Positions 1 through 10,919 are shown, counted from the stretch's first letter. The stretch is 64,000 bases of DNA from Periplaneta americana (GCF_040183065.1 NC_091120.1:23058708-23122707); one strand, 5' to 3'. Made by a program: numbers and translations. The notes: a model not told the origin generated them from the letters alone.

Positions 1-103
1 GAGACTGGATTAATCTTGCACAGGATAGGGACCGATGGCGGGCTTATGTGAGGGCGGCAATGAACCTTCGGGTTCCTTAAAAGCCATTTGTAAGTAAGTA
101 AGT
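1..103 (+). mobile_element. 3' end of RTE-like non-LTR retrotransposon (cut by window edge)
   Basis: The first 80 bases encode the last residues of the same protein that ends at 14879 and 63991 (final residues NLRVP, then stop). They are followed by a short tail with GTAA repeats. Short tandem-repeat tails instead of poly(A) are typical of RTE-type elements. The rest of the copy lies upstream of the window. The clade name is an inference. Confidence 0.8.
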
Positions 104-108
104 AACTA

Positions 109-109
<1 letters not shown>

Positions 110-174
<65 letters not shown>
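110..174. repeat. (AAT)n microsatellite
   Basis: About 21 uninterrupted AAT units directly after the retrotransposon tail, probably grown from that tail or present at the target site. Confidence 0.95.
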
Positions 175-176
175 TC

Positions 177-456
177 AATCTTCCTCAACTTGGTGAGGTT
201 GCCAAAGACAAAGAATGTTAAACAGTAACATTTAAAATGTCTTACAAGAAATTTGTTTACAAAAGGAACTAAAATTTGCAGTAGGTAATATTTCACATAA
301 TGAAAATTTATAAGAAATACAGATAAAAAAAATAGACTGAGAAAATTCAACTGTAATTTGAATTGAAACACAAATGTCGCCGTAAAATCTGCAGAGGCTA
401 TAATAGAAATTTCCTTAATAAGTTGTTGTTGGGACTCCAAATTTATGACAGAATGA
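177..456 (-). mobile_element. Degenerate 3' end of a non-LTR retrotransposon (RLE-type family), copy A
   Basis: The stretch matches 3160-3345 closely (shared CAACTTGGTGAGGTTGCC and CAAATTTATGACAGAATGAC blocks) but has about 100 bp of extra sequence near 260-385. On the minus strand it covers the last coding residues and the 3' UTR of the element described at 3160-3440. It carries no usable coding sequence. Confidence 0.65.
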
Positions 457-912
457 CACCTTCACGACCACAGAATCAGTCGCGCTGCAGACGCTCTGAG
501 TGGCCACTAAAAGTAGCGCTTCTAGTCGTGATAGGCTACATAGAATTAAATGGTAGGTTTCAGACGGGGTCACAGCTAGGCCACTATTTCAGTGGCGCTT
601 GAGTAGAGCGTTCGTGGCGCTGCTAGCGGACGTCTGTTGGGCCACCAATTTCCTACACCTACGCTGTCACGACAGTATATAGGCCATGTTACGACAGAAT
701 AATTTATAGAATGACGATAATAAAAAATAATAATAATAATAAAAGTAATAACAAATAATAATAGATATAACATAGACTAGGCAACTAAATAGCTGGACTA
801 GTGCGAATTACGAATATATTATTTACGTAGTAAAATCTTCTTTATTTCACGTTAAAATAAAATAACGCATCTAAAATAATGTAAATAAATTAACAAAGAG
901 ATTAAAAACTAG
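457..912. other. Unassigned sequence
   Basis: A slightly GC-richer block (457-660) followed by AT-rich DNA with a short TAA run near 720-750. Short ORFs here have no recognisable domain. I see no gene. Confidence 0.5.
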
Positions 913-985
913 ATGATCTCAGGTTCGAACCTGGGTTCAATTACATCACGGCCTTTGACTTTACCATTACACTACAGACACCTAT
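913..985 (-). pseudogene. tRNA-derived sequence with A-box and B-box
   Basis: Read on the minus strand there is an A-box-like TGTAGTGTAATGGTAAAG and a B-box GGTTCGAACCT about 30 bases later, the spacing of an internal pol III promoter. The acceptor ends do not pair, so it is a tRNA pseudogene or the head of a tRNA-derived SINE rather than a working tRNA. It lies directly beside the left end of the TIR transposon at 988. Confidence 0.5.
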
Positions 986-1226
986 TGTACAGGGTTGGGC
1001 AGATGAAACCGGCCCCATCTCGTCATATGATTTGGAAAATAAATAATGTAGGGTATTGTTTTCTTTTCTTTCTTTTTTCTTGAAAATGTAATTATGTTGG
1101 CTATACTGTATCTTCCGCGTGTTTTGTGTCATTGTTGTTGCGCCATTGTTGCTTATAACCTCTTCTGGTCGCTGTTTAAAAGTCAGACGTTCTAAACACA
1201 TGTAAAGAGTTGTTTTTTAAATAAGC

Positions 1227-2117
1227 ATGACTTATTCAATACCAGAGCGAATATTCATTGTGGAGGCGTGCGTACAGACCAGCTCTATTAAGGAAACACA
1301 ACAATTATTCAGAGACAAATATCCGCTTCGCTCAGTACCAGCGAAAAGCAGCATTCAAGATTTGGTGCGAAAATGGCGCACGACTGGATCCATAAAAAAT
1401 GTAACAAGGAACAGAACTCCTTCTGTCCGGACTCCTTCTGGATCCATAAAAAATGTAACAAGGAACAGAACTCCTTCTGTCGTGACTCCTTCTGGATCCA
1501 TAAAAAATGTAACAAGGAACAGAACTCCTTCTGTCCGGACTCCTTCTGGATCCATAAAAAATGTTACAAGGAACAGAACTCCTTCTGTCCGGACTCCTTC
1601 TGGATCCATAAAAAATGTAACAAGGAACAGAACTCCTTCTGTCCGGACTCCTTCTGTCCGGACTCCTTCTGGATCCATCAAAAATGTAACAAGGAACAGA
1701 ACTCCTTCTGTCGTGACTCCTTCTGGATCCATCAAAAATGTATCAAGGAACAGAACTCCTTCTGTCCGGACTCCTTCTGGATCCATAAAAAATGTAACAA
1801 GGAACAGAACTCCTTCTGTCCGGACTCCTTCTGGATCCATAAAAAATGTAACAAGGAACAGAACTCCTTCTGTCCGGACTCCTTCTGGAACCATAAAAAA
1901 TGTAACAAGGAACAGAATTCCTTCTGTCCGGACTCCTTCTGGATCCATAAAAAATGTAACAAGGAACAGAACTCCTTCTGTCGGGACTCCTCAACTTACG
2001 GCGCGAATTAATGAATTTATCACCCATGAGGAATTGACACGTGTTTTCATGAACCTGTTAAAACGTGCACAGAAGTGTCTAGATGCAGATGGAGGGCACT
2101 TCCAACATTTATTATGA
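1227..2117 (+). CDS. Deleted transposase ORF with 18-residue tandem repeats
   Basis: A 296-residue open frame inside the transposon at 988-2218. Residues 1 to about 55 resemble the helix-turn-helix N-terminus of a Tc1/mariner-like transposase group found in insects (YSIPERIFIVEACVQTSSI, later LVRKWRTTGSI). Residues about 54-255 are eleven near-identical copies of GSIKNVTRNRTPSVRTPS, the linker that normally follows the DNA-binding domain. The last 40 residues (FITHEELTRVFMNLLKRAQK through HFQHLL) resemble the usual transposase C-terminus. No DDE/D catalytic motif remains. The repeat unit is 54 bp, a multiple of three, so the frame survives expansion. It may be a dead relic or a DNA-binding-only protein; nothing shows that it is expressed. 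Confidence 0.55.
   Translation: MTYSIPERIFIVEACVQTSSIKETQQLFRDKYPLRSVPAKSSIQDLVRKWRTTGSIKNVTRNRTPSVRTPSGSIKNVTRNRTPSVVTPSGSIKNVTRNRTPSVRTPSGSIKNVTRNRTPSVRTPSGSIKNVTRNRTPSVRTPSVRTPSGSIKNVTRNRTPSVVTPSGSIKNVSRNRTPSVRTPSGSIKNVTRNRTPSVRTPSGSIKNVTRNRTPSVRTPSGTIKNVTRNRIPSVRTPSGSIKNVTRNRTPSVGTPQLTARINEFITHEELTRVFMNLLKRAQKCLDADGGHFQHLL
1386..1994 (+). repeat. 54-bp minisatellite, 11 units
   Basis: Units start at 1386, 1440, 1494, 1548, 1602, 1671, 1725, 1779, 1833, 1887 and 1941, each opening with a GGATCC (GGAACC in one). The fifth unit carries an extra 15 bp (a repeated SVRTP). Units differ at only a few bases, so expansion is recent. Several frames on both strands stay open across it, which produces shadow ORFs. 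Confidence 0.95.
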
Positions 2118-2218
2118 AGGTACATGCATTTTATTTTCATTCCATTTGAAGTTTGTTTCAAATCATTAGTACCTATCAATGTCATAACACGGGCCGGTTT
2201 TATCTGCCCAACCCTGTA

Positions 2219-3138
2219 GTATAGCATATTGGTTGAATTACGTGCTATGAATGGTTTCATGTTTGCTGCCTATTATCCTATATATAATTTTGAATTCTTA
2301 AATATTAAACAAAAATATGTTTTATGCCATATTGTTCCTCATTTGCGCAATTTTTAATTAAAATTTTTTATCGTTCTGATGTAAATCATCAAATAAGGTA
2401 TGGAGTAGTCCTCGATTCAGTCTTAAAAAAACTAATGGATGGATCCAGACTCTTTTTCTATTTTTACGTCCATTCTTTGACAAAATTGCCAAAAATTATA
2501 TCTACTTCTACGTCCATGTTCACTGGAAGACTGAAAAATGCTCTAAAAAAATTAATTTATAGAGCAGCGCCACTGACGCGCGATCGCAGCGCCACTATAG
2601 TGGCCTCGTCTGAAGGCACCCTAAGTCTGAAATGAACTTCCGTGTCGGGGGATTCGTACATCACCCATCCTGAAACAAACTCTCTTCCTGTTAGCTCACT
2701 CTTTCCTCTTTTGCACAGCTCACATGCCACATTTCGCCTTCGCATCTCTACACAAGCTAAATCAATAAAGATGAAACTCTAGAGACTACAGGACATACGA
2801 CTCTTTGACTTTCTTCTTACCACACACAGCTGAACCCAGCAGGAGAAGATAATTTATATAGTCGATTGTTAAATTGCATCTATACTACATTCAGGATATC
2901 TATAGAGCGGAGGTAAACAAAATAAGTTAAAAAGTGTGGTACACCAATCATATTTCTTCATGATAACGGAAATAAAACATATGTGACATAATAAGTTTAT
3001 TAATACACAAATTGTATGAACCAGCAATAGCGAAACATTCGATTGCGATGTATCGATAGATAGCGAACAATTTTTTTAAATATTAATTTACTAAAATTAG
3101 TCAGAATATTAACAAGTTATTCATCTTACATAATTTAT
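2219..3138. other. Unassigned sequence
   Basis: AT-rich DNA with a GC-richer patch at 2560-2760. The ORF at 2324-2635 has no recognisable domain. A short TA run sits at 3141-3155 just before the next retroelement. Confidence 0.5.
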
Positions 3139-3159
3139 AGTTATATATATATATAATCA

Positions 3160-3440
3160 AATCTTCCTCAACTTGGTGAGGTTGCCAAAGACAAAGAAAG
3201 TTAAACAGTAACATTTAAAATGACATTAAAAATGTCTTACAAGAAATTTGTTTACAAGAAACCGTAAAATCTGCAGAGAACCCTTCAAAGCTGTAATAGA
3301 AATTTCCTTAATTGTTGTTGGGACTCCAAATTTATGACAGAATGACACAAATTGTTTTGTTATGGTCCCTCTAGCACCCACCATTAATCCGATGACTTCT
3401 ATATCCCTGAGTTTATACGATGTTTTGTAATAAGGGATAG
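3160..3440 (-). mobile_element. 3' end of RLE-type (R2-like) non-LTR retrotransposon, copy B
   Basis: Minus-strand translation from about 3440 to 3226 gives the C-terminal residues of a retrotransposon protein. They include IEVIGLMVGARGTI, FCHKFGVPTTIKE and a stop after VRHF. This aligns residue for residue with the end of the larger ORF at 38220-38978 (VEVFGLLIGARGTIPAFF, RRQFALPT), which carries a zinc knuckle and endonuclease region. The 3' UTR runs to about 3160. The copy is 5'-truncated. The related copy at 177-456 is more decayed. Confidence 0.7.
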
Positions 3441-3506
3441 TGGGTCATAAATTCATAATTCACCTTATGCTAACTTGAAATAGAACCTTGTGAACTGAGC
3501 TTTTAA

Positions 3507-3510
<4 letters not shown>

Positions 3511-3544
<34 letters not shown>
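3511..3544. repeat. (TA)n microsatellite
   Basis: About 17 TA units, immediately 3' of the minus-strand retroelement fragment at 3545-3850. It is probably that element's 3' tail. Confidence 0.9.
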
Positions 3545-3552
<8 letters not shown>

Positions 3553-3850
3553 TTCTAATACCAGGCGTTTGACAATAAAGTCTTTGACCTCTTGCATTCC
3601 AATATTTTTCAAAGATATTATCATTGTCAGCCACTGAAGCACAGATTTTGAGGTGTTCCGAATCCATTTCTTGGTTTGAGTTACACAATGGGCAGTTAGG
3701 GGACTGATATATTCCAATTCTATGGAGGTGTTTGGCCAAACAATCATGGCCTGTTGCCAATCTAAATGCAGCTACAGACGATTTTCGTGGTAAATCGGGA
3801 ATTAACTGTGGATTATGATGCAGAGAGTTCCATTTTTGCCCTTGATATAT
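3545..3850 (-). pseudogene. C-terminal fragment of a non-LTR retrotransposon polyprotein (post-RNase H zinc-finger region)
   Basis: On the minus strand the frame reads KWNSLHHNPQLIPDLPRK, then FRLATGHDCLAKHLHRIGIY and CPLCNSNQEMDSEHLKIC. This is the CCHC-like C-terminal region that follows RNase H in jockey/I-type retrotransposon proteins: cysteines in CPLC, then histidine and cysteine in EHLKIC. The ORF proper spans 3503-3760, but homology continues upstream in frame to about 3850, so the copy is 5'-truncated there. Downstream it runs into (TA)n. No catalytic RT or endonuclease residues are present. Confidence 0.75.
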
Positions 3851-6795
3851 GTATTATATTTCCATTCTACAAATATCCTGAATGTAGTATAGTAATATAG
3901 GTTTTAAGTTAGTGTAAAAGACTGTGAGAAGGAAAGTTTCACTTCATGGGGATGGAAGACTGGATACCAGTGTGCGAACATAATAAACATTTTTTTAAGT
4001 AATAAAATAAAAGGAGCCTGTATTACACACGAACTTGTTTACCATGATATTGAGGACAAGCAACATCATTATTAATTTTGGTGGTGTTGAGAGTGACGGA
4101 AGTGATAGGCCTACTACCGAAACGGCGATGACTCTGATAGCGTTAAAGAACTAAATCGACTAGGAGCATTGAGGTAAGTGGTAAAGTTTTCGTTTTAGCG
4201 CATGTAACGTCAGTTATAGCTGTAGACATAGCTATAGTAATCCACGTAGCCTAATCCTATAAATCAGTGAAAAAAAAAAGACGAGTATTTTCCCTGGGCC
4301 ATACCTTAGCAGCACTATGATGATGATGATAATGAACAGGAATACAAAGCTAATGGATAAAAATTAGTATTTTACGATCTACCAAACTTGTGTTAAAACT
4401 GCTTAAGTACACATTACCGTGAATCACTATAGCTGTTCCAAGTTTCGTTACATTGTCTCCAAAACTACGCAGCCAATATCATTAAGGGACGACATTTTGC
4501 ATGGAAAATCGCTGTCCTCTAGTTCTCACCCCTCCCCCCTCCTATAAAACTGCTTTCTGTTCCGTCAGTTAAAAAACTGCATAGCGGTCAGTGTAGAATG
4601 TTGTCTACTCGTCTAAACAGGTTCAGTTCACTTTCAGAACACAGACAGACAATTAAGACAATCCCAACATTGCGCTCTGATTCAAACTAGTCCTAAGCTC
4701 GAACTCCCATATGCAGCGTTACAATTGCGTTTGCTTAATTGTTACGTACCATTATTTTTAACTGTTAAAAGATAAGATTTGCAGATATTATTTTGGTATC
4801 ATTGAATACATTTATATCACAACTGACAATTAATAATGTGGTTAACAAATCAATTCACTTTTTGTTTGTCCGATAAAAAAGTAGGATTCAGAGGATGACG
4901 CAAACCATGTCGAAACTAGTCATCAGGTAAAATACCACAAGAATTTATAATATTAACACAGTGAAGTAGATATTACTTGTTCAGTAACATTCATCAGTGA
5001 TTGTAGGACTGATTGTTGTTTCTAACGCAAAACTTATGGCGCTAAAGTATCTGTGTATAAAAAGGGCTTTATTAAGTCCGATAGGAATAGACCTACATAC
5101 TTTAATTACTGTTTCAGCTTCTGCTGACTTTAAAATATATATCTGTTGAATATAACACTTGTAATTATGTTTGAGACTGGAATTCCCTAAATCTTTTGAC
5201 TTTAAATTAATACAAAAAGGAACCTTTTGAATTATCTATAATTAGTAACAACATTGTTGTTCATTAATATTTTCCAAACGAAATGTTAATACAGTAATAC
5301 ATTCTGCTCATTTCTTCAAGGTATGCCCTAAAAATTACTTAACAACATTCGCAATGAACTATTCTTAATTTTATGATCAGCAATACTCCTTAAAATTTAA
5401 TGTACGTTCTCGTAATCAGCACCATGAACTGATTGTGCGCGGTACGATCTTACCATGCATTCATTTGTTTAATAATTTTCAGTAACCCCGCTAGAGGGTT
5501 TCTTGAGTTTCCTGTTAGTATTTCATGAAATATTATTACAGCATTTCGTATAATTTTCGTGACTGTAGATAATGTGAATTTTTCAAGTGTGTGTAGATTA
5601 TACATTACGTGTCTTCATTTCAAGTTGGAGTATTTATAAATTCTATTTCAGGTAAGCTTATATGAAACGTATGTAGCAACAACAAAATTCAGATAACCTG
5701 GTGGTGTTATTGCTGAAAGAGGGTGTGTATTGCATAATCGACTGTGCTTTTGTTCCTACATAATTATAGATAACAGTAATTTGAAAGTAATAATTGTATT
5801 GGTTTATGTGTTGATAATACGAACAAAGGCTCGTACGTAATCAATAGAACATCGTTGCGAAGCTTCTGAATCCGACAGTGCGCATGCTTGAGGTAAGAAG
5901 CGCGCGAAGTGAACGATTTCATAGTTCCATATTTTTTCTACAATCATTTATGGTTAATAATAGTTTATAAATCTACTATAGACTCATGCTACTATAAACT
6001 GCTCAAATTAATTTATACCGGACGAAATTATTTGATCGAAATAACACTTGGGGAACAAAGAATAACCTTGTTATTTTTAATAATCAACTCTCTTGTCATA
6101 AATGGTCTCTGTTTATATTCATATTACCCTCCCAGAATGTAGTGTTCGACTGTCAATGTATTAAGTTTTTATAACATTTTATCTTCATCTTGTTTATTTT
6201 TGTTATATATCCAGTAAAGTATTTCAGAATATTGCGGCCTTATGCTAGCCTGTTTGGAGTCCCGCTTTCCTTTTCAATTTATATTATGTATCGTCATTGT
6301 TATTGTCTTCATTAAAATTGTTATGAATATGGAGTCTACTTTATCATAACTTTAAAAACACTAAATAAGAAAGGGATCTGCTGATTTGCTACTTGCTCTA
6401 AAAAAGAACTAGTAAATTAAGAATGAGTGAGAAAGAATTTATTTTAAGTGAAAAGAAGAAAAACAGGAGTAAGTTTACTCTTACTCAAATTACGTAAATT
6501 TTAAAATTAGAGTTTGTAGTACAGCCTACTATCATCAGTATTACAGTAATATTTGCAATAAGAAAACGTATGTGTTCCTTTTTATAAATCACCATTGCTT
6601 AATGGTATCGGAATCTTCGATAGTATCTTCAATATCATATTATTTTACGAATGTAACATTTTATAAAAAAAAAAAACTTGTCAGCTGTTGCCTGACTGGT
6701 GTCTTTAGAGCAAGTCGTATTTTTTCTCTCCTCGCTCAGGGTTCAGTAGTAGTTTACCGAGCTTGTATTTGCTTCGCTGGAAATTGAGAGGCGAT
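3851..6795. other. Unassigned AT-rich sequence
   Basis: Nearly 3 kb without a recognisable gene or repeat. Short ORFs (5909-6142, 6572-6787) lack known motifs. A patch near 4075-4150 reads VESDGSDRPTTETAMTLIAL and could be a decayed acidic transposase N-terminus, but this is too short to support. Confidence 0.4.
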
Positions 6796-6803
6796 GACAG
6801 AAC

Positions 6804-7698
6804 CAGTGTTGCCACTTTTGATACAATTGTACGGATTAGGTACAATTTTAAGTGATCTGTACCCTGGTACGTACAACTATTTTTTGGGACAATTTTCAAT
6901 TTTTTGGTACAATCTGTACTTTCTTCAATTTTTTTAGTATGAAAACAGACATTATTATAACTGACATTAACAAAGTTGAAAACATTATTATGATTACTAC
7001 CAAGTGGTAGTACCAACACTGAATCAGATTTATAGTTCACTTTACGGTCAACACATTAACAGAGAATGTAAATAATTTAACTTGAAGTTTTATTTTCTTT
7101 CATTCACCTCTTGACCCATTGGCTATTTTTGACATAGATTACGTCGATAACTGCCATTGCTGCAAAAATCAGGATGAAGTGATTATTATGATGTCATGTG
7201 TCTGTAATTCTGTATATTGTATTAAATTTTTTACTATAGCTAGTTACTATTTGTTTTTTTGTTTTTGCTGTAATTCGCAATATGGTATTTGTCGCAATGT
7301 ATAGGCCTACCGGTAACACTATTTATGACTTTGTTATTCTAGTGTCCTAAATATTTTATCAACTTTGGCAACGTTGGTATGATTACCAATTTATTCCAAT
7401 TGTGTATTGTTCAGCAATGGTTATCATCAATATTACAAGATTAAAAATAAAATTTGTGAGCTTTTTTTTAAATGTTTGTGATTTTGTTTGTTAAAATATG
7501 TTTGCAGATGTATTCTTTTTTTCGTAGTCTTCCTTGTCTACCTAAACATGTTCATGCTCTTTTTTTCTGTATTTGGAATTTGTACAGGTGTTTTCACGAG
7601 AAAATTGGGTTGGTAGATTATAGAACAAAAATCTGTACAATCTGGTACAATTTTCAGAGTAATCTGGTACACTTTATTTTCGGCCAGTGGCAACACTG
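6804..7698. mobile_element. Short hAT-type transposon with 8-bp target duplication
   Basis: Inverted repeats CAGTGTTGCCACT (6804-6816) and AGTGGCAACACTG (7686-7698) are exact. They are flanked by GACAGAAC (6796-6803) and GATAGAAC (7699-7706), an 8-bp target duplication with one mismatch. TIRs starting CAGTG with 8-bp duplications are diagnostic of the hAT superfamily. Repeats of GGTACAAT lie just inside both ends, as transposase-binding subterminal motifs often do. The 895-bp interior has no transposase I can recognise, so it is non-autonomous. Confidence 0.85.
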
Positions 7699-7875
7699 GA
7701 TAGAACATAGTTCCTGTTACAATGTTGGTAAATTGAACTGGAGAATTATCCGAAATTTCGAAACTCTTGTTACGCTACGCTCATATTGTTCTGTCCCCTC
7801 AGAACCTGTGGCTATCTCATTGCCTAAGTTGGCCTATGATTAATCCCCATTGTTCACATCAAGGTTTTTAAAAAT

Positions 7876-8112
7876 TGGTTTATTTTACGACGTTTTATCA
7901 ACTGCAATATAGTTATCTAGTGTCTGAGTGAAATGAAGGTGATAATGCCAGCGAAATGAGTCCAAGGTCCAACGCCAAAAGTTACTCAGCATTTGCTGTT
8001 ATTGGGTTGAGGGAAAATCTCGAAAAAATCCAGGTAACTTGTCCCAACCAGGATTTTAACCCGGGTCCGCTCGCTCCGCGGTCAGACATGTTAACCGTTC
8101 GTGGAATTCCCT
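7876..8112 (-). mobile_element. tRNA-derived SINE, family 1
   Basis: One of six copies here (others at 21650, 26527, 36950, 54249, 62462). In sense direction the family has a tRNA-like head with A- and B-boxes (GGTTCGAATCCC type). A body follows with AAGTTACCTGGTTGAGG and GGACTCATTTCNCCGGCATT, and a tail ends GTCGTAAAATAACC. Sense here is the minus strand. It is a diverged copy. Confidence 0.85.
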
Positions 8113-8718
8113 TTGGAATGGGGTTGAGGACGGCTCTGTGGGACTTGTAGAGCTGGAGTTGTTCGGGATTGAAAACGTTATTATTTAAAACTGTTTTACA
8201 GATTTTAAAAATGAACAACATAAAAACCTAACAAGATACAATAATCTTTCAAAAAATATATTCCAGTTTAGATCCCCGGCCACGGATCATTGAGTTTTAA
8301 TGTTATACAACTATGTTGGTCGTCTAATGAACATAAACACTGCTTGCAAGGAACGATGGGTTACGTAAGAACATTTATAGAAAATTAAATAAATAATATA
8401 TTAAACATTAAAATAACCTAAATACATCTGTCTTATGTAACGCAATGTACTATCGTAACATATTTTAAAATAATTTTGCCATAAGTGTTACATAGATTGG
8501 TAACTTTTTATTTGTGTATTTTTCAATAAAGACTTTAAAGTGGAGATTTTGTAGTTTAAAGAACGGGGTGCCAGCCTTTACCATACTCTCACACAAATCC
8601 AGTTAAAATTATGATTGTTTATTTGAAATGGAATTGCCTGTTGGCAGATCTTCACTTTCGTTTTTCGATGCAAGTTTTTCATATTCTGTGTGTTTTATAG
8701 TGTTACAATATCTCTGTA
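8113..8718. other. Unassigned sequence
   Basis: AT-rich DNA with no recognisable gene. The ORF at 8628-8831 is mostly translated (TA)n. Confidence 0.5.
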
Positions 8719-8720
8719 TG

Positions 8721-8786
<66 letters not shown>
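8719..8786. repeat. (TA)n microsatellite
   Basis: About 33 TA units with a few interruptions at the 5' side. Confidence 0.95.
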
Positions 8787-8787
<1 letters not shown>

Positions 8788-9299
8788 ACGTTTGTCATCC
8801 TGCATGTTTACGCTACACAGTTCGCAAGTAATATATTCCCCATTCACTTCAAAACACTCGCCTCCAAATTCTGTCACAAATTGATGCTTCTTAGATCCCT
8901 TTTTCTTCGTCATTACTCATTATGTACTGTACTACAGATGTACTATGTATTCAGATAGGTAGCATACTGACGGGTAGTTACAATCTGTATGTCCGGCATG
9001 GGTGGGCAACTCGTGCTCTCAAAGTGTCAACACTACCGCAGTCAGGTAGAACGAACTCTGTACTATCTGTAGTGTCTGTATACGGTTCTTGTAAGACACT
9101 AGTTTGCTCGCGTCTGCAGTAAGTGGCGGCTCGTTTTGAGTGAAAAACAAAATAATCACCAGTTCATTTCCATTTAGTGATGAATAGAAAGAGAAAGATT
9201 TTTTTTATTAAGAAGGGAGGTAAAGTTTGTATTATATTCTATTACACTTTCTTACCTTGACATTTTATGTTACAAATAAACAAAGTGAAGATTTTAGAC

Positions 9300-10085
9300 C
9301 TGTTTTAGAACAGCTAAACGTAAAAATGGAATATCAACAAGGTGAGCCTGATATCAAATATCGTTAGCACATTGTGCGTGGGAGTTACAGAATTGCACGA
9401 CATTATGATCGACTAGCTAAGAGCATTTATGGATAAATTTGAAATGTGGCAGTATCATGTAAAATAGTCGACCTGGTTGGCAAGTTGGTATAGCGCTGGC
9501 CTTCTATGCCCAAGGTTGCGGGTTCGATCCCGGGCTAGGTCGATGGCATTTAAGTGTGCTTAAATGCGACAGGCTCATGTCAGTAGATTTACTGGCATGT
9601 AAAAGAACTCCTGCGGGACAAAATTCCGACACATCCGGCGACGCTGATATAACCTCTGCAGTTGCGAGCGTCGTTAAATAAAACATAACATTTCATGTAA
9701 AATAAAGACAACTTCACTATTTAACTATAAAATATCTTGAAGAGTGATAAGAAAATCTTCTTATCAGATATAATATCCTACTTCAAGACCAGCAGATTCA
9801 CTGGTAAGTTTGGAGAAACAGTGACAATTGACAAGGAATCGAGATTTTTCTGAAATTCTTTTGGCTTACAGCCGATAGAAAATCCTAAAAGTTTATAGCT
9901 TAAACTGATAAATCTACAGAACAGCACGCCACTCAGATTCCAGCGAAATCAGGAATCGGACTGTTCGTAATGCTGCCTAAGTCAGAATTTTAAAATGTAC
10001 TCTTTGCTTCCACATTATGTGCTTGAGGCAGAGTTTAATACAAGAAAGAAGTGTAAAAGCTCTCAATGTACAGAAATAGCTCAGA
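9300..10085 (+). pseudogene. Decayed hAT transposase segment (GTF2IRD2/ZBED-like)
   Basis: The sequence is broken by stops and frameshifts but parallels 30500-31115, where the reading is clearer (FKMRQYQAEHKQLSHFPSLE, later LLQDVTTEFTGRFGEI). That arrangement recalls the region before the dimerisation domain of hAT transposases related to GTF2IRD2 proteins. It is split by the SINE at 9467-9693. No catalytic residues can be placed. The family call rests on weak similarity. Confidence 0.5.
9467..9693 (+). mobile_element. tRNA-derived SINE, family 2, with 11-bp target duplication
   Basis: The head reads GTCGACCTGGTTGGC, an A-box TGGTATAGCGCTGG and a B-box GGGTTCGATCCC. The tail reads GCGTCGTTAAATAAAACATA. 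It is flanked by exact copies of CATGTAAAATA at 9456-9466 and 9694-9704. Other copies lie at 26812 (partial, minus) and 53766. The copy at 53766 is nearly identical, so the family was recently active. Confidence 0.92.
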
Positions 10086-10617
10086 AGTAAGTTTATTTCA
10101 TTTCCCGTGACATGTAAAAAATGACTTCCTTGAATTTGTAATTGTTTGCGAATACAGACTTACCGTTCTGAGAACAGAGGAATACTCTTTAATAAATAAA
10201 GACTTGAATCCTCGCGTTCTGTGTTTAAAATGAGACATATAAGAACTATTAACAAATAGTGTATAATAAATAAGTGTTGCAGCTATATTTGTTGTATCTT
10301 CAAAAGGTTGTATTCAGTTTCTATCTCCAGTACTACAGTAAACTAATTTACAAAGCTAAGAAATAATATAATTTTGTTATGTGTGTTTAGGTGCATTCTG
10401 TTTAAAATTACTCTAATTATTGTACCATGCGTCATTCTGAAATTCAAATCATGGAGTAGACATCACGACCACCTGCATGAGCCGCCAGAGCACATCGTGG
10501 CAGTGAACTGTTTTTGCAGCGAAAGTACAATTTGTAACTGCTGCGGCTGGCTCTGTCTGTCTTTCTCTCATTCAAGGTTTTTTTTTAGCACTTTGTGAGC
10601 ACGAGTTGCCGATCCAT

Positions 10618-10919
10618 ATGTATGTGTGTCGTGGTGAACAAACAGTTGTTCATTTCATAGTGTTCCTCCCTACATAGTCTGTTGTGTACATGTGCCGCTC
10701 TTGCAGCTATACACAAGCTTATGCTCCAGCATTCAGTTAACTTGCATGCACAGTGTTCCCCTCAATCGGTCCCCAAGATGCCATGTCTGCTTATGAAGCT
10801 TTGAGAATACAAGGGGCGAACTTAACAAATATACGTTTTGAGGAAAATGCACTTGAAATTATTTCATTTCAACAAAAAAGAACTTAAACAGAGTAGGCCT
10901 ATGTACTTCTCAGTTAGAA
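10618..10919. other. Unassigned sequence
   Basis: Spacer between the hAT relic and the Penelope-like copy. I see nothing in it. Confidence 0.5.

Larger units (their letters stand above)
988..2218 (+). mobile_element. TA-flanked TIR transposon with repeat-expanded ORF
   Basis: Terminal inverted repeats at 988-1015 and 2191-2218 match at 27 of 28 positions and begin TACAGGGTTGGGCAGAT. If the outer TA is the target duplication, the repeat starts CAGGG, as in Tc1/mariner-type elements. The interior holds one ORF (1227-2117) with a transposase-like N-terminus and C-terminus, but the central catalytic region is absent and its place is taken by a minisatellite. It is therefore an internally deleted, non-autonomous copy. 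The superfamily call is inference. Confidence 0.8.
8995..10617 (+). mobile_element. hAT-type transposon relic interrupted by a SINE
   Basis: The left end (CATGGGTGGGCAACTCGTGC) and the right end near 10585-10617 (reverse complement sharing GGCAACTCGTGCTC and CAAAGTG) are inverted repeats. The interior is homologous to 28999-31115, including a decayed transposase-like segment. A SINE inserted at 9467-9693. Flanks resemble a degraded target duplication (TGTATGTC and TGTATGTG), so the exact ends are uncertain. Confidence 0.65.

Noticed and set aside
1309-2027. Several ORFs in other frames and on the minus strand across the 54-bp repeat
   Set aside because: Shadows of the repeat; only the frame 1227-2117 joins to recognisable sequence on both sides.
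7956-8221. ORFs such as those starting MSPGSN across SINE copies (also 21503-21847, 54344-54547 and 62540-62770)
   Set aside because: They are accidental translations of SINE family 1. Such ORFs are easily mis-annotated as proteins in cockroach genomes.
8628-8913. ORFs containing long runs of IY
   Set aside because: Translated (TA)n. The same applies to ORFs at 3503-3760 (its last part), 62293-62490 and 62540-62856.
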